From the NCBI GenBank assembly GCA_004791255.1, contig SRUQ01000003.1, positions 706,623-770,622 of the forward strand: DNA of 64,000 nt, read 5' to 3'. The stretch comes from a bacterium M00.F.Ca.ET.205.01.1.1. Its GTDB lineage: Bacteria > Pseudomonadota > Alphaproteobacteria > Rhizobiales > Rhizobiaceae. Positions 9,449 to 17,888 of the stretch are shown here, piece after piece. The number at the start of each line of letters is the position of its first letter. Position 1 is the stretch's first letter. The notes beneath the pieces are model-generated. The model did no database searches. It was given only the letters and a program-made list of their open reading frames with translations, and was not told the origin of the DNA. Position numbers and translations under genes: made by a program.

Positions 9449-10376
9449 CCGGCGCGCCATCGTCGTCGGGCTGGTGGCTTCGGCAATGTTCGCGGGGCCG
9501 AGCCAGGGCGCGCGCTTGCACAAGTCCATAGCTACGATCGTGCCGTTCAAGGCCTCGCCCTTTCCCTATCGCGGCAAACTGCCCGATGGCTCCGCGCCGT
9601 TCCTAGACGTCACCGGGGCGGATGGAAGGCGCGGCCACACCTCGCCGCGCGGCGGCATCTATTGGGAAGACGAGACCTATTCCGACCGCTCGACGCTTCT
9701 GGCCGTGCCAAAAGGATTCGATCCGGCCAAACCGGCGGTCATCGTGGTGTTCCTGCACGGCAACGGCGCCACCTTGCAGCGCGACGTGGTCGGCCGCCAG
9801 CGTGTCGTCGGCCAGGTCGAGGCCTCCGGCCTCAACGCCGTGCTAGTGGCGCCGCAATTCGCCCGCAACGCGCAGGATTCCAGCGCTGGCAATTTCTGGA
9901 CGCCGGGCTATTTTCCCGGGTTTATGGCCGAAGCGGCGCAGGAACTGGGCAAGCTCACCGGCGCCAAGGCGGCGAAGTTCGCTTCCATGCCCATCGTGCT
10001 GGCCGCCTATAGCGGCGGCTACAATCCGGCCGCCTCCATCCTCAGGAATGGCAATGCCGGCGGCCGCCTGCTCGGCGCCATCCTGCTCGACGCGGTCTTC
10101 GACGAGGCCGACATTTTTGCCGACTGGGTCGCGCAGCACAGGAAGAGCTTCTTCGTCAGCGCCTATGGGAAATCCTCGGCATCGGGCAATGCCGAGATCA
10201 GGCAGTTGCTCGCCGCCAAGGGCATCAATGCGAGTACCGATCCGCCACGCCGCCTCGAGGCCGGCACCATCGCCTTCCTCGCCTCGGACGCCGCCCACGA
10301 CAATTTCGTCACCCGCGCCTTCGTCGGCAATCCGTTGCAGTGGCTTTTGGCGCGGTTGCACGGCTTCCCGCGCTAG
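9441..10376 (+). CDS. Secreted alpha/beta-hydrolase-like protein
   Basis: 311 aa from ATG 9441, overlapping the previous stop by 8 bp. The N-terminus (VVGLVASAMFAGPSQGA) is a signal peptide. The core has VVFLHGNGAT at about 102-111 (the HG oxyanion loop), a nucleophile-elbow-like AYSGGY with Ser191, an acidic residue at D217 or D221, and H286 in AAHDNF, a plausible catalytic triad in the right order. The substrate is unknown. The overlap with the spermidine-synthase-like membrane protein suggests the two products act together at the envelope. Confidence 0.7.
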   Translation: MPDRRAIVVGLVASAMFAGPSQGARLHKSIATIVPFKASPFPYRGKLPDGSAPFLDVTGADGRRGHTSPRGGIYWEDETYSDRSTLLAVPKGFDPAKPAVIVVFLHGNGATLQRDVVGRQRVVGQVEASGLNAVLVAPQFARNAQDSSAGNFWTPGYFPGFMAEAAQELGKLTGAKAAKFASMPIVLAAYSGGYNPAASILRNGNAGGRLLGAILLDAVFDEADIFADWVAQHRKSFFVSAYGKSSASGNAEIRQLLAAKGINASTDPPRRLEAGTIAFLASDAAHDNFVTRAFVGNPLQWLLARLHGFPR

Positions 10377-10384
10377 GCCGATTC

Positions 10385-10666
10385 ATGCTGCTGATTACCA
10401 TTGTCATCGCTCAAATACTGGACCCGCTCAGAATCCTGCTCGTCGGGATCGCCTATTTCCTCAGCCTGAGGGTCAAGCGGCCGGGCGTGGGCTGGCTTGG
10501 ATTGCTCGCGGCAATTGTCATCATCGCCATCGGCTATCCCTTCGTGGTCCTTGGCCAGTCCGGCGAAATCGCAGGGATGAGCGGTGCGGTCGGCGTGATA
10601 TCGAACGCGCTCATAGCCGGCGCCGTAGCCGGGCTGTTGCGGCTCCAGCGCCGGTTTTGGCGGTAG
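10385..10666 (+). CDS. Small integral membrane protein
   Basis: 93 aa from ATG 10385, only 8 bp after the hydrolase stop. It has about three hydrophobic segments: MLLITIVIAQILDPLRILL, then one from about residue 38 (LGLLAAIVIIAIGYPFVVL), and one near the C-terminus. No family recognised. Its position makes it the fourth member of a co-directional run with the methyltransferase-like, spermidine-synthase-like and hydrolase genes. Confidence 0.6.
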   Translation: MLLITIVIAQILDPLRILLVGIAYFLSLRVKRPGVGWLGLLAAIVIIAIGYPFVVLGQSGEIAGMSGAVGVISNALIAGAVAGLLRLQRRFWR

Positions 10667-10703
10667 CTCATCAACGGCACAAACCCAGGTTCCTGTCAGG
10701 TCC

Positions 10704-11960
10704 TCAGTTGAACCATAGCGCAAAGGTCAAAAACCCGCCGCCGCCAAACTCGCGCTGGATCTGGTCGAAATCCTCGCTGGTCAGGATCCTGCCGCTTTCG
10801 AGATAGGGCGCGATGCCCGGGCCGGTGATCGACAGCACCAGGTCGAACGGCTTCGGTTCGTCGAAGAAGCGCTTCATGTTGATGCCCTTGCCGGTGATGC
10901 GGAAATGCGGCAGCAGCGCCCGGCCTTCGAGCAGGTCCTCGGCCATGCTCAAGCTGGCGAGCCAGGCCTGCACCTGCTCCTCACCGACTTCGAGGCCGGT
11001 GAGCGGGTTCGCGCCCTTCTGCTGCGGGCCGGGCAGCCACTCGCGGTCATTGTCGGTCTCGGCGCGGATCGCCTTCCAGTCCTCGCGCGACAGCCGGATC
11101 ATTTCAAGCAGATGGCGCCGCGCTGCCTTGCGGCGTTCGGGCTCGATCACCGGCCAGTTGACGAAATGCACCAGCGAAATGAAGTCGGCAAGCCGCCATT
11201 CGGACGACAGGATGCCGCCATTGGCGCCGCCGTCCAGCGGCACCAGAATGTCCTGCAAGGGCAGTTTGGCGCGCGGGAACAGCATGTGGAACGAGCCGTC
11301 GAACATGTTCCTGAAATCATGCGCCAGCCAGAAATCGGCCTGCGCCATCAGGAACTCGGCATAGCCCTGCAGCCAATAGCCGTCGGCGCGGTCGAAGCGG
11401 AAGGTGAGCGCGGGCGCCGCATCGTCCGGCGAGATGCCGCCGTGCGACAGCGTGGCCATGATCGCGGCCATGCTTTCCTGGGGCGCGATGGTGCCGTCCT
11501 CGTTGAGGTCGATGCCGACATGGGTGAGGTCGATGACCATGCCGATATCGGCATCGGCGGGCACCGAGCCAAGCGTCGCGGCTGACTTTTCCAGCCGGTC
11601 GCGGAAGGCGACGAGGATGGCGCGGAACTCATCGTAGGTGAGCGGCTCGGGACTGGGATTTGCCGGCACCGGCAATTGCATCAGCGGCAGCATGAAGGAT
11701 TGCGGGCTTTCAAAACCGTGGCGGTGCAGCCCGCTGGCCAGCAGTTCCAGCGCGGTGAAGAATTCGCCGGCACCGGCGGCATAGGCTGATGCCGCATCAC
11801 TGGACGCGGCGGCCTCCAGCGTCGACAAGGCGGTGTCGCGCGCGGCGACGGTTTTGGCCTCGAACAAAGCGGTTGCCGCTTCGGGCATGGCGGCGTCGGC
11901 TGATGACAACGGCAGGATCAGCAACAGCGCGGATGCCAGCAGGCTTGCGACTCGTCTCAT
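10704..11960 (-). CDS. Secreted hypothetical protein with a canonical EF-hand loop
   Basis: 418 aa from ATG 11960; the upstream open frame in the same phase is discarded because this ATG begins a clean signal peptide (MRRVASLLASALLLILPLSSADA). The mature protein is mostly helical with no enzymatic motif I recognise. Residues 151-162 read DLNEDGTIAPQE, matching the 12-residue calcium loop at positions 1, 3, 5, 6, 8 and 12. I see no second EF-hand. Predicted periplasmic or secreted, possibly calcium-binding. It is divergent from the CapA-like gene. Confidence 0.72.
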   Translation of the reverse strand: MRRVASLLASALLLILPLSSADAAMPEAATALFEAKTVAARDTALSTLEAAASSDAASAYAAGAGEFFTALELLASGLHRHGFESPQSFMLPLMQLPVPANPSPEPLTYDEFRAILVAFRDRLEKSAATLGSVPADADIGMVIDLTHVGIDLNEDGTIAPQESMAAIMATLSHGGISPDDAAPALTFRFDRADGYWLQGYAEFLMAQADFWLAHDFRNMFDGSFHMLFPRAKLPLQDILVPLDGGANGGILSSEWRLADFISLVHFVNWPVIEPERRKAARRHLLEMIRLSREDWKAIRAETDNDREWLPGPQQKGANPLTGLEVGEEQVQAWLASLSMAEDLLEGRALLPHFRITGKGINMKRFFDEPKPFDLVLSITGPGIAPYLESGRILTSEDFDQIQREFGGGGFLTFALWFN

Positions 11961-12101
11961 GTCTTTCCCCCATGCGTTTCGCGCCGTCGACCATACACGC
12001 TTTTGCCTGATGTCGTCTGCCGGTCCTGGTGGAAGGATGTCGTGGGACGGCTTCAACGCGCCCCGCGGACGGTCTACACAGGGCAAACAATTGGACATGC
12101 C

Positions 12102-13154
12102 GTGTCGAACTATCCGCTCTCCTACAAACTGTCCTGGCTGCCGCGGTTCCTGAAACCGTCGGTCAGCGGCGACGCACGGGGCTTCGCGCCGGCGGCAGGA
12201 AGGCTGATGGACCCTCAGCCGCAGCGGACAGTGCGGCTTGCCTTTGTCGGCGACATTTCTGCCGTGGCCAACAGCAGTGCGCCGGAGTGCGACCCGGCGA
12301 TCAAGGCGCTGCTCGACACGGCCGACCTGGTGATCGGCAATTGCGAAAGCCCTGTCGTGGGCAGGCCGAGCGCGGTGCTGGGAACGAAGCTCGGCACCCA
12401 TCATGCGATGAGCGAGCGCTTCCTGGCCGAGGCGATCGCCGCCGCCGGCATCGCACGCGAAAAACTCGTGCTGTCGCTGGCCAACAACCATGTGCTCGAC
12501 CAGGGCGTCGCCGGTTTCGACGAGACGCTGGCAGCGCTGAAGCGGCTTGGCATCCGCACCATCGGGCTGGCAGCAACCGGTCCGGTCGAACGCGTCGCGA
12601 TCGGGCCGCTGGAAATCGGCTTCGCCGCCTTCACGCTGTGGCGCAACGCGGATGAGGGTCTGCTTGCCGGACGCGTTTCGATGGAAGGCGATGCGGCGCG
12701 TTGGCCGCGCGCTGCCATGGCCGGAGCCGATCTCGTCTGCGCCGTGCCGCATTGGGACTGGGAGTTCCGGCATTTTCCGCGCGCCGAAACCAGGGCATTG
12801 GCAAAGCGCCTGGCCGGGCAGGGCATCGGGCTGATCGCCGGCCATCACGCCCATGTCGTGCAGCCGGTGGAACGCATCGGCGGCACGGTCGTCGCCTATG
12901 GGCTGGGCGATTTCCTTGGCACCGCCTTGGCCCGCCAGCCCTGGCCGGGGCGCATTGGCGGGATTTTCCTCGCCGACATCAGCGTGGATGCCGAGACGCG
13001 CGGCGCCGTGGCCTCCTACCGGATGCATCCCTTCATGCGGCTGCGCGCTGGCAGCCATGAACGGCTGGTGCCGGTTGAAGGGCTGGAGAGCGCCATGCGG
13101 GAAAAGGTCGAGGGGCGCCTGGGCGCGATTTTTCCTTCTCCCCTTGTGAGGTGA
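12102..13154 (+). CDS. CapA-like metallophosphatase family protein
   Basis: Member of the CapA / poly-gamma-glutamate synthesis family, which has a calcineurin-like metallophosphoesterase fold. The metal-site motifs appear in order: AFVGDIS, GNCESPV, SLANNHVLDQG, and GHHAHVVQP near the C-terminus. I prefer GTG 12102 (VSNYPLSYKL), giving 350 aa; TTG 12003 and ATG 12207 are in frame and the start is uncertain. No signal peptide is evident from any of these. No capsule genes adjoin it, so a role in gamma-glutamate polymers is not supported. The last codons, encoding FPSPLVR, lie inside an intergenic palindromic repeat. Confidence 0.78.
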   Translation: MSNYPLSYKLSWLPRFLKPSVSGDARGFAPAAGRLMDPQPQRTVRLAFVGDISAVANSSAPECDPAIKALLDTADLVIGNCESPVVGRPSAVLGTKLGTHHAMSERFLAEAIAAAGIAREKLVLSLANNHVLDQGVAGFDETLAALKRLGIRTIGLAATGPVERVAIGPLEIGFAAFTLWRNADEGLLAGRVSMEGDAARWPRAAMAGADLVCAVPHWDWEFRHFPRAETRALAKRLAGQGIGLIAGHHAHVVQPVERIGGTVVAYGLGDFLGTALARQPWPGRIGGIFLADISVDAETRGAVASYRMHPFMRLRAGSHERLVPVEGLESAMREKVEGRLGAIFPSPLVR

Positions 13155-13366
13155 GCAGCCGGTTCGCGTAAGCGAATTCATCGTGCCAGTGGCACGATGA
13201 AAGGTCGGCGAACGCCGGGACGCTGCGAAGCAGCGGGGACCCGGCAGGTGGATCGGCCACCACCCGACCCTTCGCAGGCTCAGGGCGTTCAAAGCTCGAA
13301 AAGCCAAGCAATTGGCTTTTCGTCCGCTACGCGGACCGCTTCTCACCCCACAAGGGGGGAAGGAAT
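13132..13366. repeat. Palindromic intergenic repeat element, about 235 bp
   Basis: The ends form an imperfect inverted repeat: TTCCTTCTCCCCTTGTG at the left pairs with CACAAGGGGGGAAGGAA at the right, and similarity continues inward for about 45 nt. Inside are several perfect hairpins: TTCGC/GCGAA (13163-13176), a 10-bp stem with a 1-nt loop at 13179-13199, an 11-bp stem CGAAAAGCCAA/TTGGCTTTTCG near 13297-13322, and GTCCGC-TAC-GCGGAC. This is the structure of a rhizobial RIME-like or MITE-like element. Its left end overlaps the 3' end of the CapA-like gene and provides that gene's last codons and stop. Confidence 0.75.
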
Positions 13367-13430
13367 AACTGACGCCGGCGCCCGTCTACTCCCTGGCTGG
13401 CATCGCTCCGTCAAATGCGATTATCATGCG

Positions 13431-14435
13431 ATGGCAGAGTCAGAGTTGCGGGAGGCGGCGGTGGAAACAGCGGATTTCATGCCGGATGAAGCGGTTATCG
13501 CCGAGATCCGGAAGGACATCGAAGCCTATGAGGCGGCAAGGGCCTCGGCGGTCTGGCAGGTGCGCTGGCGGGTGCCGCTGTTTATCGGCCTGGTGCTGGT
13601 GGCCGTGGCGCTGATCGCCTGGCTGTTCAACACGCTCGCCGATCCTAACGAGCAGTGGTTTTCCACGCCGCATGTGTTTCTCTATGTCATCGGTTTCGTG
13701 GCGGCGATCCTGCTTTATTTCCGGGCAATCCGGCCGGCTGCGCGGTTGCAGCAATCGTTCCGCGAGACGCTGATGCCGATCATCTTCGGATTCATCGGGG
13801 ATATGCGCTACCAGCACGATGTGACGCCGAATTCCTTCGACCGGTTGCCGCGCGAGACCGTTGGCGGGTTCACCATGAGCCGCTTCGACGACATGATATC
13901 GGGACGCTACGACGGGTTTGCGTTCGAGCTTTACGAGGCGGATCTGTGGGATGGGGGCGCCACCAAGAACAAGGCGACAACCTTCAAGGGTGTCGTCGTC
14001 GCCTTCGAAACCATCGAGCCATTCCCTGGAATATTGGTCGCGGCGCGGCGCGCCAATGCGGTCATGGGCTTCTTCCGCGGTATCTTCACAGCCAAGATGC
14101 AGGAATTGTCGTCCGGCGTGCCCGAGCTCGACGCGGCTTACGAATTCCGCACCGACAATGTTGAGGCGGCGCGGCCGCTGGTGACCGGCCGGCTGGCGCA
14201 AGCGCTGAAATGGCTGGGCGAAACCTGGCCGGACGAGCCGGCGCGGGTCGCGCTCAACGGCAGCGACGGATTCCTGCTGTTGCCGCAGCCGAAGAACTTT
14301 TTCGAACTGCCCGCCATTTCGGTGCCGCTTGACTACCAGACCCATGTCGCGCCGATGATCTCGGACATGGGTGCGATGCTGGCCACAGCCGCGCTGGTGC
14401 GCAAGATAGGCGCCAGGGACGGGGCGACCGGATAA
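13431..14435 (+). CDS. DUF3137 membrane protein
   Basis: 334 aa from ATG 13431 (MAESELREAA). Two transmembrane segments lie near residues 44-64 and 75-95, followed by a roughly 230-residue soluble domain with the DUF3137 pattern (GDMRYQHDVTPNSFDRLP, then FTMSRFDDMISGRYDGFAF). Function unknown; the family is widespread in alphaproteobacteria as two-helix membrane-anchored proteins. There is no operon partner. The upstream region is occupied by the palindromic repeat at 13132-13366, so its promoter must lie within or just after that element. Confidence 0.75.
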   Translation: MAESELREAAVETADFMPDEAVIAEIRKDIEAYEAARASAVWQVRWRVPLFIGLVLVAVALIAWLFNTLADPNEQWFSTPHVFLYVIGFVAAILLYFRAIRPAARLQQSFRETLMPIIFGFIGDMRYQHDVTPNSFDRLPRETVGGFTMSRFDDMISGRYDGFAFELYEADLWDGGATKNKATTFKGVVVAFETIEPFPGILVAARRANAVMGFFRGIFTAKMQELSSGVPELDAAYEFRTDNVEAARPLVTGRLAQALKWLGETWPDEPARVALNGSDGFLLLPQPKNFFELPAISVPLDYQTHVAPMISDMGAMLATAALVRKIGARDGATG

Positions 14436-14479
14436 GAGTTTTTTACGGCGGGGCGCGTGTATCCGCTTGAGACGGCAGC

Positions 14480-14969
14480 TCAGCAATCGAAGCCGTATTT
14501 GCCGCGCATATAGTCCGCCTCGTCCTTGGGCATTCTCTTGAACATGACGCAGACGGTGAAGCTGCCGACCTGGCGGCCATCCCTGGTGTAACCCCAGTCT
14601 GAAATATCGTCCCGCGTGAACTCGATGTTCTGGCCGAGCACGACGTTGCGCACTTCTTCAGGCTGGTTTGCCAAGATGCCGACAAATCCGGTCTCGGCGC
14701 GATGAAAGGGTATGACCCAGAAATGTTCTGTGACGTTGCCGTCACGCACCTTGACCTTCAACTTGAAGGTTGTCCGTACCGGGCGGCGGCGCCTCGGACA
14801 AGGCCAGGAACTCATCGAGGCTGGCGAGCGCCTGCGCGGTCGCCGCAGTCATCTCCGGATCGCCCGGCGCAAAGGTGACGGTGCGGTCGTCGCTCGAATT
14901 GTCGCTCTGGGCGCTGGCCGGCGCCAGCGCAATCATCAGCGACAACAGGATACTGGCTGCGCGTTTCAT
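14480..14969 (-). pseudogene. DUF2314 family protein, interrupted by a single-base frameshift
   Basis: The reading starts at ATG 14969 with a signal peptide (MKRAASILLSLMIALAPASA) and continues to EAPPPGTDN. It then shifts frame, and the DUF2314 core continues in another frame from FKLKVKVRDG to the stop at 14480 (WVIPF, DDISDWGY, RMPKDEADYM). Removing one C from the run AACCTTCAAG (plus-strand 14768-14769) restores one continuous reading frame of about 160 aa. So this is either a recent inactivation or a sequencing error. DUF2314 proteins (YegJ-like) are of unknown function. If intact, the product would be periplasmic. Confidence 0.78.
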
Positions 14970-15033
14970 GGAATGGGCCCCCCGATCCTTCCGTCTGGAC
15001 AGGGGGCAATCATCGCTCAGCCAGCGCGCTTGT

Positions 15034-15291
15034 TCAACCGAAACGCAGCTTCATGCCCAGGATGGCGGCGACGAAGACGAAAGTGATGCCATTGGCCAGG
15101 ATCACCGGCCATGAGCCGATCAGCAGGCCGTAGAGCGTCCACAGCAGAACACCGGCGGCAATCGAAACGGTGGCGAACAGCGAGATGTCGCCGGCGCGGC
15201 GTTCGCGGGCCACCTTGGCGACCTGCGGAACCCAGCCAAGCGTGGTGATGAGCGCGGCGAACGCGCCGATGATTTCAATTGCGGGGTGCAA
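15034..15291 (-). CDS. SemiSWEET-type sugar transporter (PQ-loop protein)
   Basis: 85 aa when started at TTG 15291, which matches the usual size of bacterial SemiSWEETs and has AAGGTCC upstream. The frame is open further upstream but that part lacks hydrophobic or family character. There are three transmembrane helices, with the PQ motif at residues 22-23 (GWVPQVAKVARERRAGD) and the typical LWTLYGLLIG and ANGITFVF segments. SemiSWEETs dimerise to form a small sugar-permeable channel; the substrate cannot be read from the sequence. No sugar catabolic gene adjoins it. Confidence 0.85.
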   Translation of the reverse strand: MHPAIEIIGAFAALITTLGWVPQVAKVARERRAGDISLFATVSIAAGVLLWTLYGLLIGSWPVILANGITFVFVAAILGMKLRFG

Positions 15292-15704
15292 GATGGAGGA
15301 CCTTCCAGGCAGCACTGACTGTGCGCTGCGCCATATGCCAGAGGCACTCAACGCTGGGAAGCGTCGAGAGCGCTGGACCATGAAACAAATCGTGTCCGCG
15401 CTGATTTTTCCCAGCCATTTCGTGATGCCGCCGGCCTGCAAATGCGGCTGTCGCATGGTGAACGCCGGACAGCGCCTAACCGACTCTTTTCATGACGAAA
15501 GTCGTTGACGCGATCGATCTTCAAGCCGACGGTTTTGGCGATCCCTGCACAATGTGTCGGAAATAAGCCTCTGATATTGTTTGCAAAAATTCACTCAACG
15601 TGATTTGCGGATGGAGAGCTTTCCGATCCAGTTTCAGGCCGTTCGGCGCTGTCGTGTCCCTGGCCGGCAGCCCGGAAAACCGAAACAGCACGGAGTGCTA
15701 TCGA
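15292..15704. other. Divergent intergenic region, about 410 bp
   Basis: This region lies between the SemiSWEET start (minus) and the DUF1344 start (plus). Apart from a GGAG Shine-Dalgarno at 15692-15695 for the latter, I see no strong palindrome, RNA element or convincing promoter. Frames through it are shadows or non-coding extensions of the flanking genes. Confidence 0.4.
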
Positions 15705-15947
15705 ATGAAAAAGACCCTCGCAACCACCGCCGCTTTGCTCGCCTTCCTTGGCACGGCCTATGCCGCGACCGTTCAGGGCACCATCCAGGCCGTCGATCCG
15801 ACGACCAAGTCGATCACGCTCGACGACGGCAAGATCTACCAGCTGTCGCCGGACGCTGCGGTCGGAAAGCTCAAGGTCGGCGCCAAGGTGGCGGTGACCG
15901 TCGATGACAAGACCGGCATGGTGACATCGATCAAGAAGGCCTCGTAG
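15705..15947 (+). CDS. DUF1344 secreted small protein
   Basis: 80 aa from ATG 15705 with GGAG 9 nt upstream. It begins with a clear signal peptide (MKKTLATTAALLAFLGTAYA) followed by a compact beta-rich domain reading VQGTIQAVDPTTKSITLDDG and later KVGAKVAVTVDDKTG, the DUF1344 pattern. Predicted periplasmic single-domain beta-barrel-like protein of unknown function, common and often multicopy in rhizobia. It stands alone. A GTCGGC/GCCGAC inverted repeat downstream (near 15960-15977) lacks a T-tract. Confidence 0.82.
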   Translation: MKKTLATTAALLAFLGTAYAATVQGTIQAVDPTTKSITLDDGKIYQLSPDAAVGKLKVGAKVAVTVDDKTGMVTSIKKAS

Positions 15948-16121
15948 ACGCGAGCGTAACGTCGGCGGATCTGCCGACGAATTCCTTCACACCCTGTTCC
16001 AATATGGCCGGTCTCTTCGGGGATCGGCCATATGCTTCGCTCGTCACATGGATGTCCGGTCCGGCAGCGCCGCTATGGTTTTTGCCGGAAAGCCGGGCTA
16101 TCCCTTGGCCATGGGGGATCC

Positions 16122-17888
16122 ATGGCCGACGGACAAAAAGGGTTTCGCCTGTCGCGGCGCCTGTTGCTGGGTGCCGCTGTCGTTGGTGGCGCCATGCTGT
16201 GGGGCGGCACCACCGTGGCGCGCCTGGCGCGCGGGCCTTCGGGGCCGAAGAATGCCGGCCGCATTGCCGATATCGACGGCATCGCCCTGCCGCTGAAACC
16301 GCTTGCAAGCCCGCCGGCCTATGACCCATCGCTGCCCTGGTCGGCCAGGGGCGGCGACATCAACGATGCCAGCGGCCTGTCGCGGACGCCGGTTTATGGA
16401 GTGGTCGAGGTCAGCGAGGAGGAGCACATCGCCAAGGCGCTGGCCTTCGCCCGCGCCAACGGCCTGAAAGTCTCGCTGGCCGCCATCCGCCATTCGATGG
16501 GTGGCCATGCCTTCGACGACAACGCGCTGGTGCTCGACCTCAGAAAGTTCGACAAGGTCAAAGTCGATGCGGCGGCAAAGACCATGACCCTGCAGCCGGG
16601 CGCGCGCTGGCACGACATCCAGAACCTGCTGCATCAGCGTTTCGCGGTGAAAGCGATGCAGTCGACCGATATCTTCTCGGTCGGCGGATCGCTGTCGGTC
16701 AACGCGCATGGCATGGACCATCAGGCGGGCTCCGTGGCGGGCTCGATCAGGTCGATGCGGGTGATGCTGGCCGACGGGTCGGTGGCCACCTGCTCGGCGA
16801 GCGAGAACAGCGAGCTTTTCCGCCATGTCGTCGGCGGCTACGGCCTGTTCGGGGTGGTGCTGGAAGCGACGCTCGACATCGTCGACAACGCCGTCTACCG
16901 GACGTCGCGCGAAATCATCAGATCCGACGACTTTCCGAAATTCTTCGCCGAGGTGCTGGAGCCGAACAAGGATATCGGCCTGTTCTACGGCCACCTGTCG
17001 ACGGCGCCGGGGAATTTCCTCGAGGACATGATCGTCTATCGCTACGACAAGGTCGCCGAGCTGCCGCCGGCCGACCAGCCCGCGATCGGCGAGCCGGGTT
17101 CGGTTGGGCTGAAACGGGTGATCATGAACCTGGCCAAATGGGGCAGCCTGTTCCAGGAATTGAAGTGGTTCACCGAAACGACGCTGGAGCCGAAATTCGA
17201 GAACTGCACGGTGGCGCGCAGCGTGGCGATGGCGCAAGGCGAGGCCTGCCTCGTCACCCGCAACAACCCGATGCACGATTCGGTGCCGTATCTGTTCAAC
17301 GATCTGGCCGACGAGACCGACATACTGCACGAATATTTTATTCCACGCGCCGCCTATAATCCATTCATCGTGGAGGCGCGCGAGATCCTGCGCAACCAGG
17401 ATTTGCCGGTGCTCAACGCCTCGGTGCGCATCGTCCACAAGGAGGATGTGGCGCTGACCTATGCGCCGGAGCCGGCCTATTCGCTGGTGCTCTACATCAA
17501 CCAGCCGACTGATGCCGACGGCAATGCCCGGATGCGGGTGCTGACGCGGGCGTTGATCGACGTGACGACCAAGCATGGCGGGCGGTTCTTCCTGCCCTAT
17601 CAGCTGCATTACACGGGCAAGGAATTGCTGGCCTCCTATCCCGAGTTGCCGGCCTTCCTCGCCGCCAAGCGGCACTATGATCCGACGGAACTGTTTTCCT
17701 CGACCTTCTACCGCGCCATCAAGGCGCTGAGCGGGACTGCGTTGGAGAGGACTTCATCCGGCTTCAGCCAGCTGCCCAAGCTGATCGAGGGTCCTACAGC
17801 TTGCCGGGCACCAGGCCGGCCAGCCAGTTCACCGAGCGCTTTGCCGCGTCTGCGGTCGCTGAAGCCGCGCGGCCGAGATCGGTCTTGA
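16122..17888 (+). CDS. Exported FAD-binding oxidoreductase (FAD-linked oxidase family)
   Basis: 588 aa from ATG 16122. The N-terminus has SRRLLLGAAVVGGAML, a twin-arginine-like export signal or anchor. The FAD-binding PCMH-type domain (about residues 85-270) shows SLAAIRHSMGGHAF and FSVGGSLSVNAHGMDHQ, typical of the BBE/D-arabinono-lactone/L-gulonolactone oxidase superfamily. The substrate is unknown. The last roughly 30 residues (after QLPKLIEG) are Arg/Pro-rich and run 95 bp antisense into the neighbouring gene's 3' end. They look like read-through past a lost stop rather than conserved protein. Confidence 0.83.
   Translation: MADGQKGFRLSRRLLLGAAVVGGAMLWGGTTVARLARGPSGPKNAGRIADIDGIALPLKPLASPPAYDPSLPWSARGGDINDASGLSRTPVYGVVEVSEEEHIAKALAFARANGLKVSLAAIRHSMGGHAFDDNALVLDLRKFDKVKVDAAAKTMTLQPGARWHDIQNLLHQRFAVKAMQSTDIFSVGGSLSVNAHGMDHQAGSVAGSIRSMRVMLADGSVATCSASENSELFRHVVGGYGLFGVVLEATLDIVDNAVYRTSREIIRSDDFPKFFAEVLEPNKDIGLFYGHLSTAPGNFLEDMIVYRYDKVAELPPADQPAIGEPGSVGLKRVIMNLAKWGSLFQELKWFTETTLEPKFENCTVARSVAMAQGEACLVTRNNPMHDSVPYLFNDLADETDILHEYFIPRAAYNPFIVEAREILRNQDLPVLNASVRIVHKEDVALTYAPEPAYSLVLYINQPTDADGNARMRVLTRALIDVTTKHGGRFFLPYQLHYTGKELLASYPELPAFLAAKRHYDPTELFSSTFYRAIKALSGTALERTSSGFSQLPKLIEGPTACRAPGRPASSPSALPRLRSLKPRGRDRS

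Noticed and set aside
12000..13346. Extension of the EF-hand protein frame upstream to 13346
   Set aside because: The upstream part is antisense to the CapA-like gene, and ATG 11960 starts an ideal signal peptide.
15034..15456. 140-aa version of the SemiSWEET protein
   Set aside because: The extra 55 N-terminal residues lack hydrophobic character; SemiSWEETs are about 85-95 aa, and TTG 15291 has a ribosome site.
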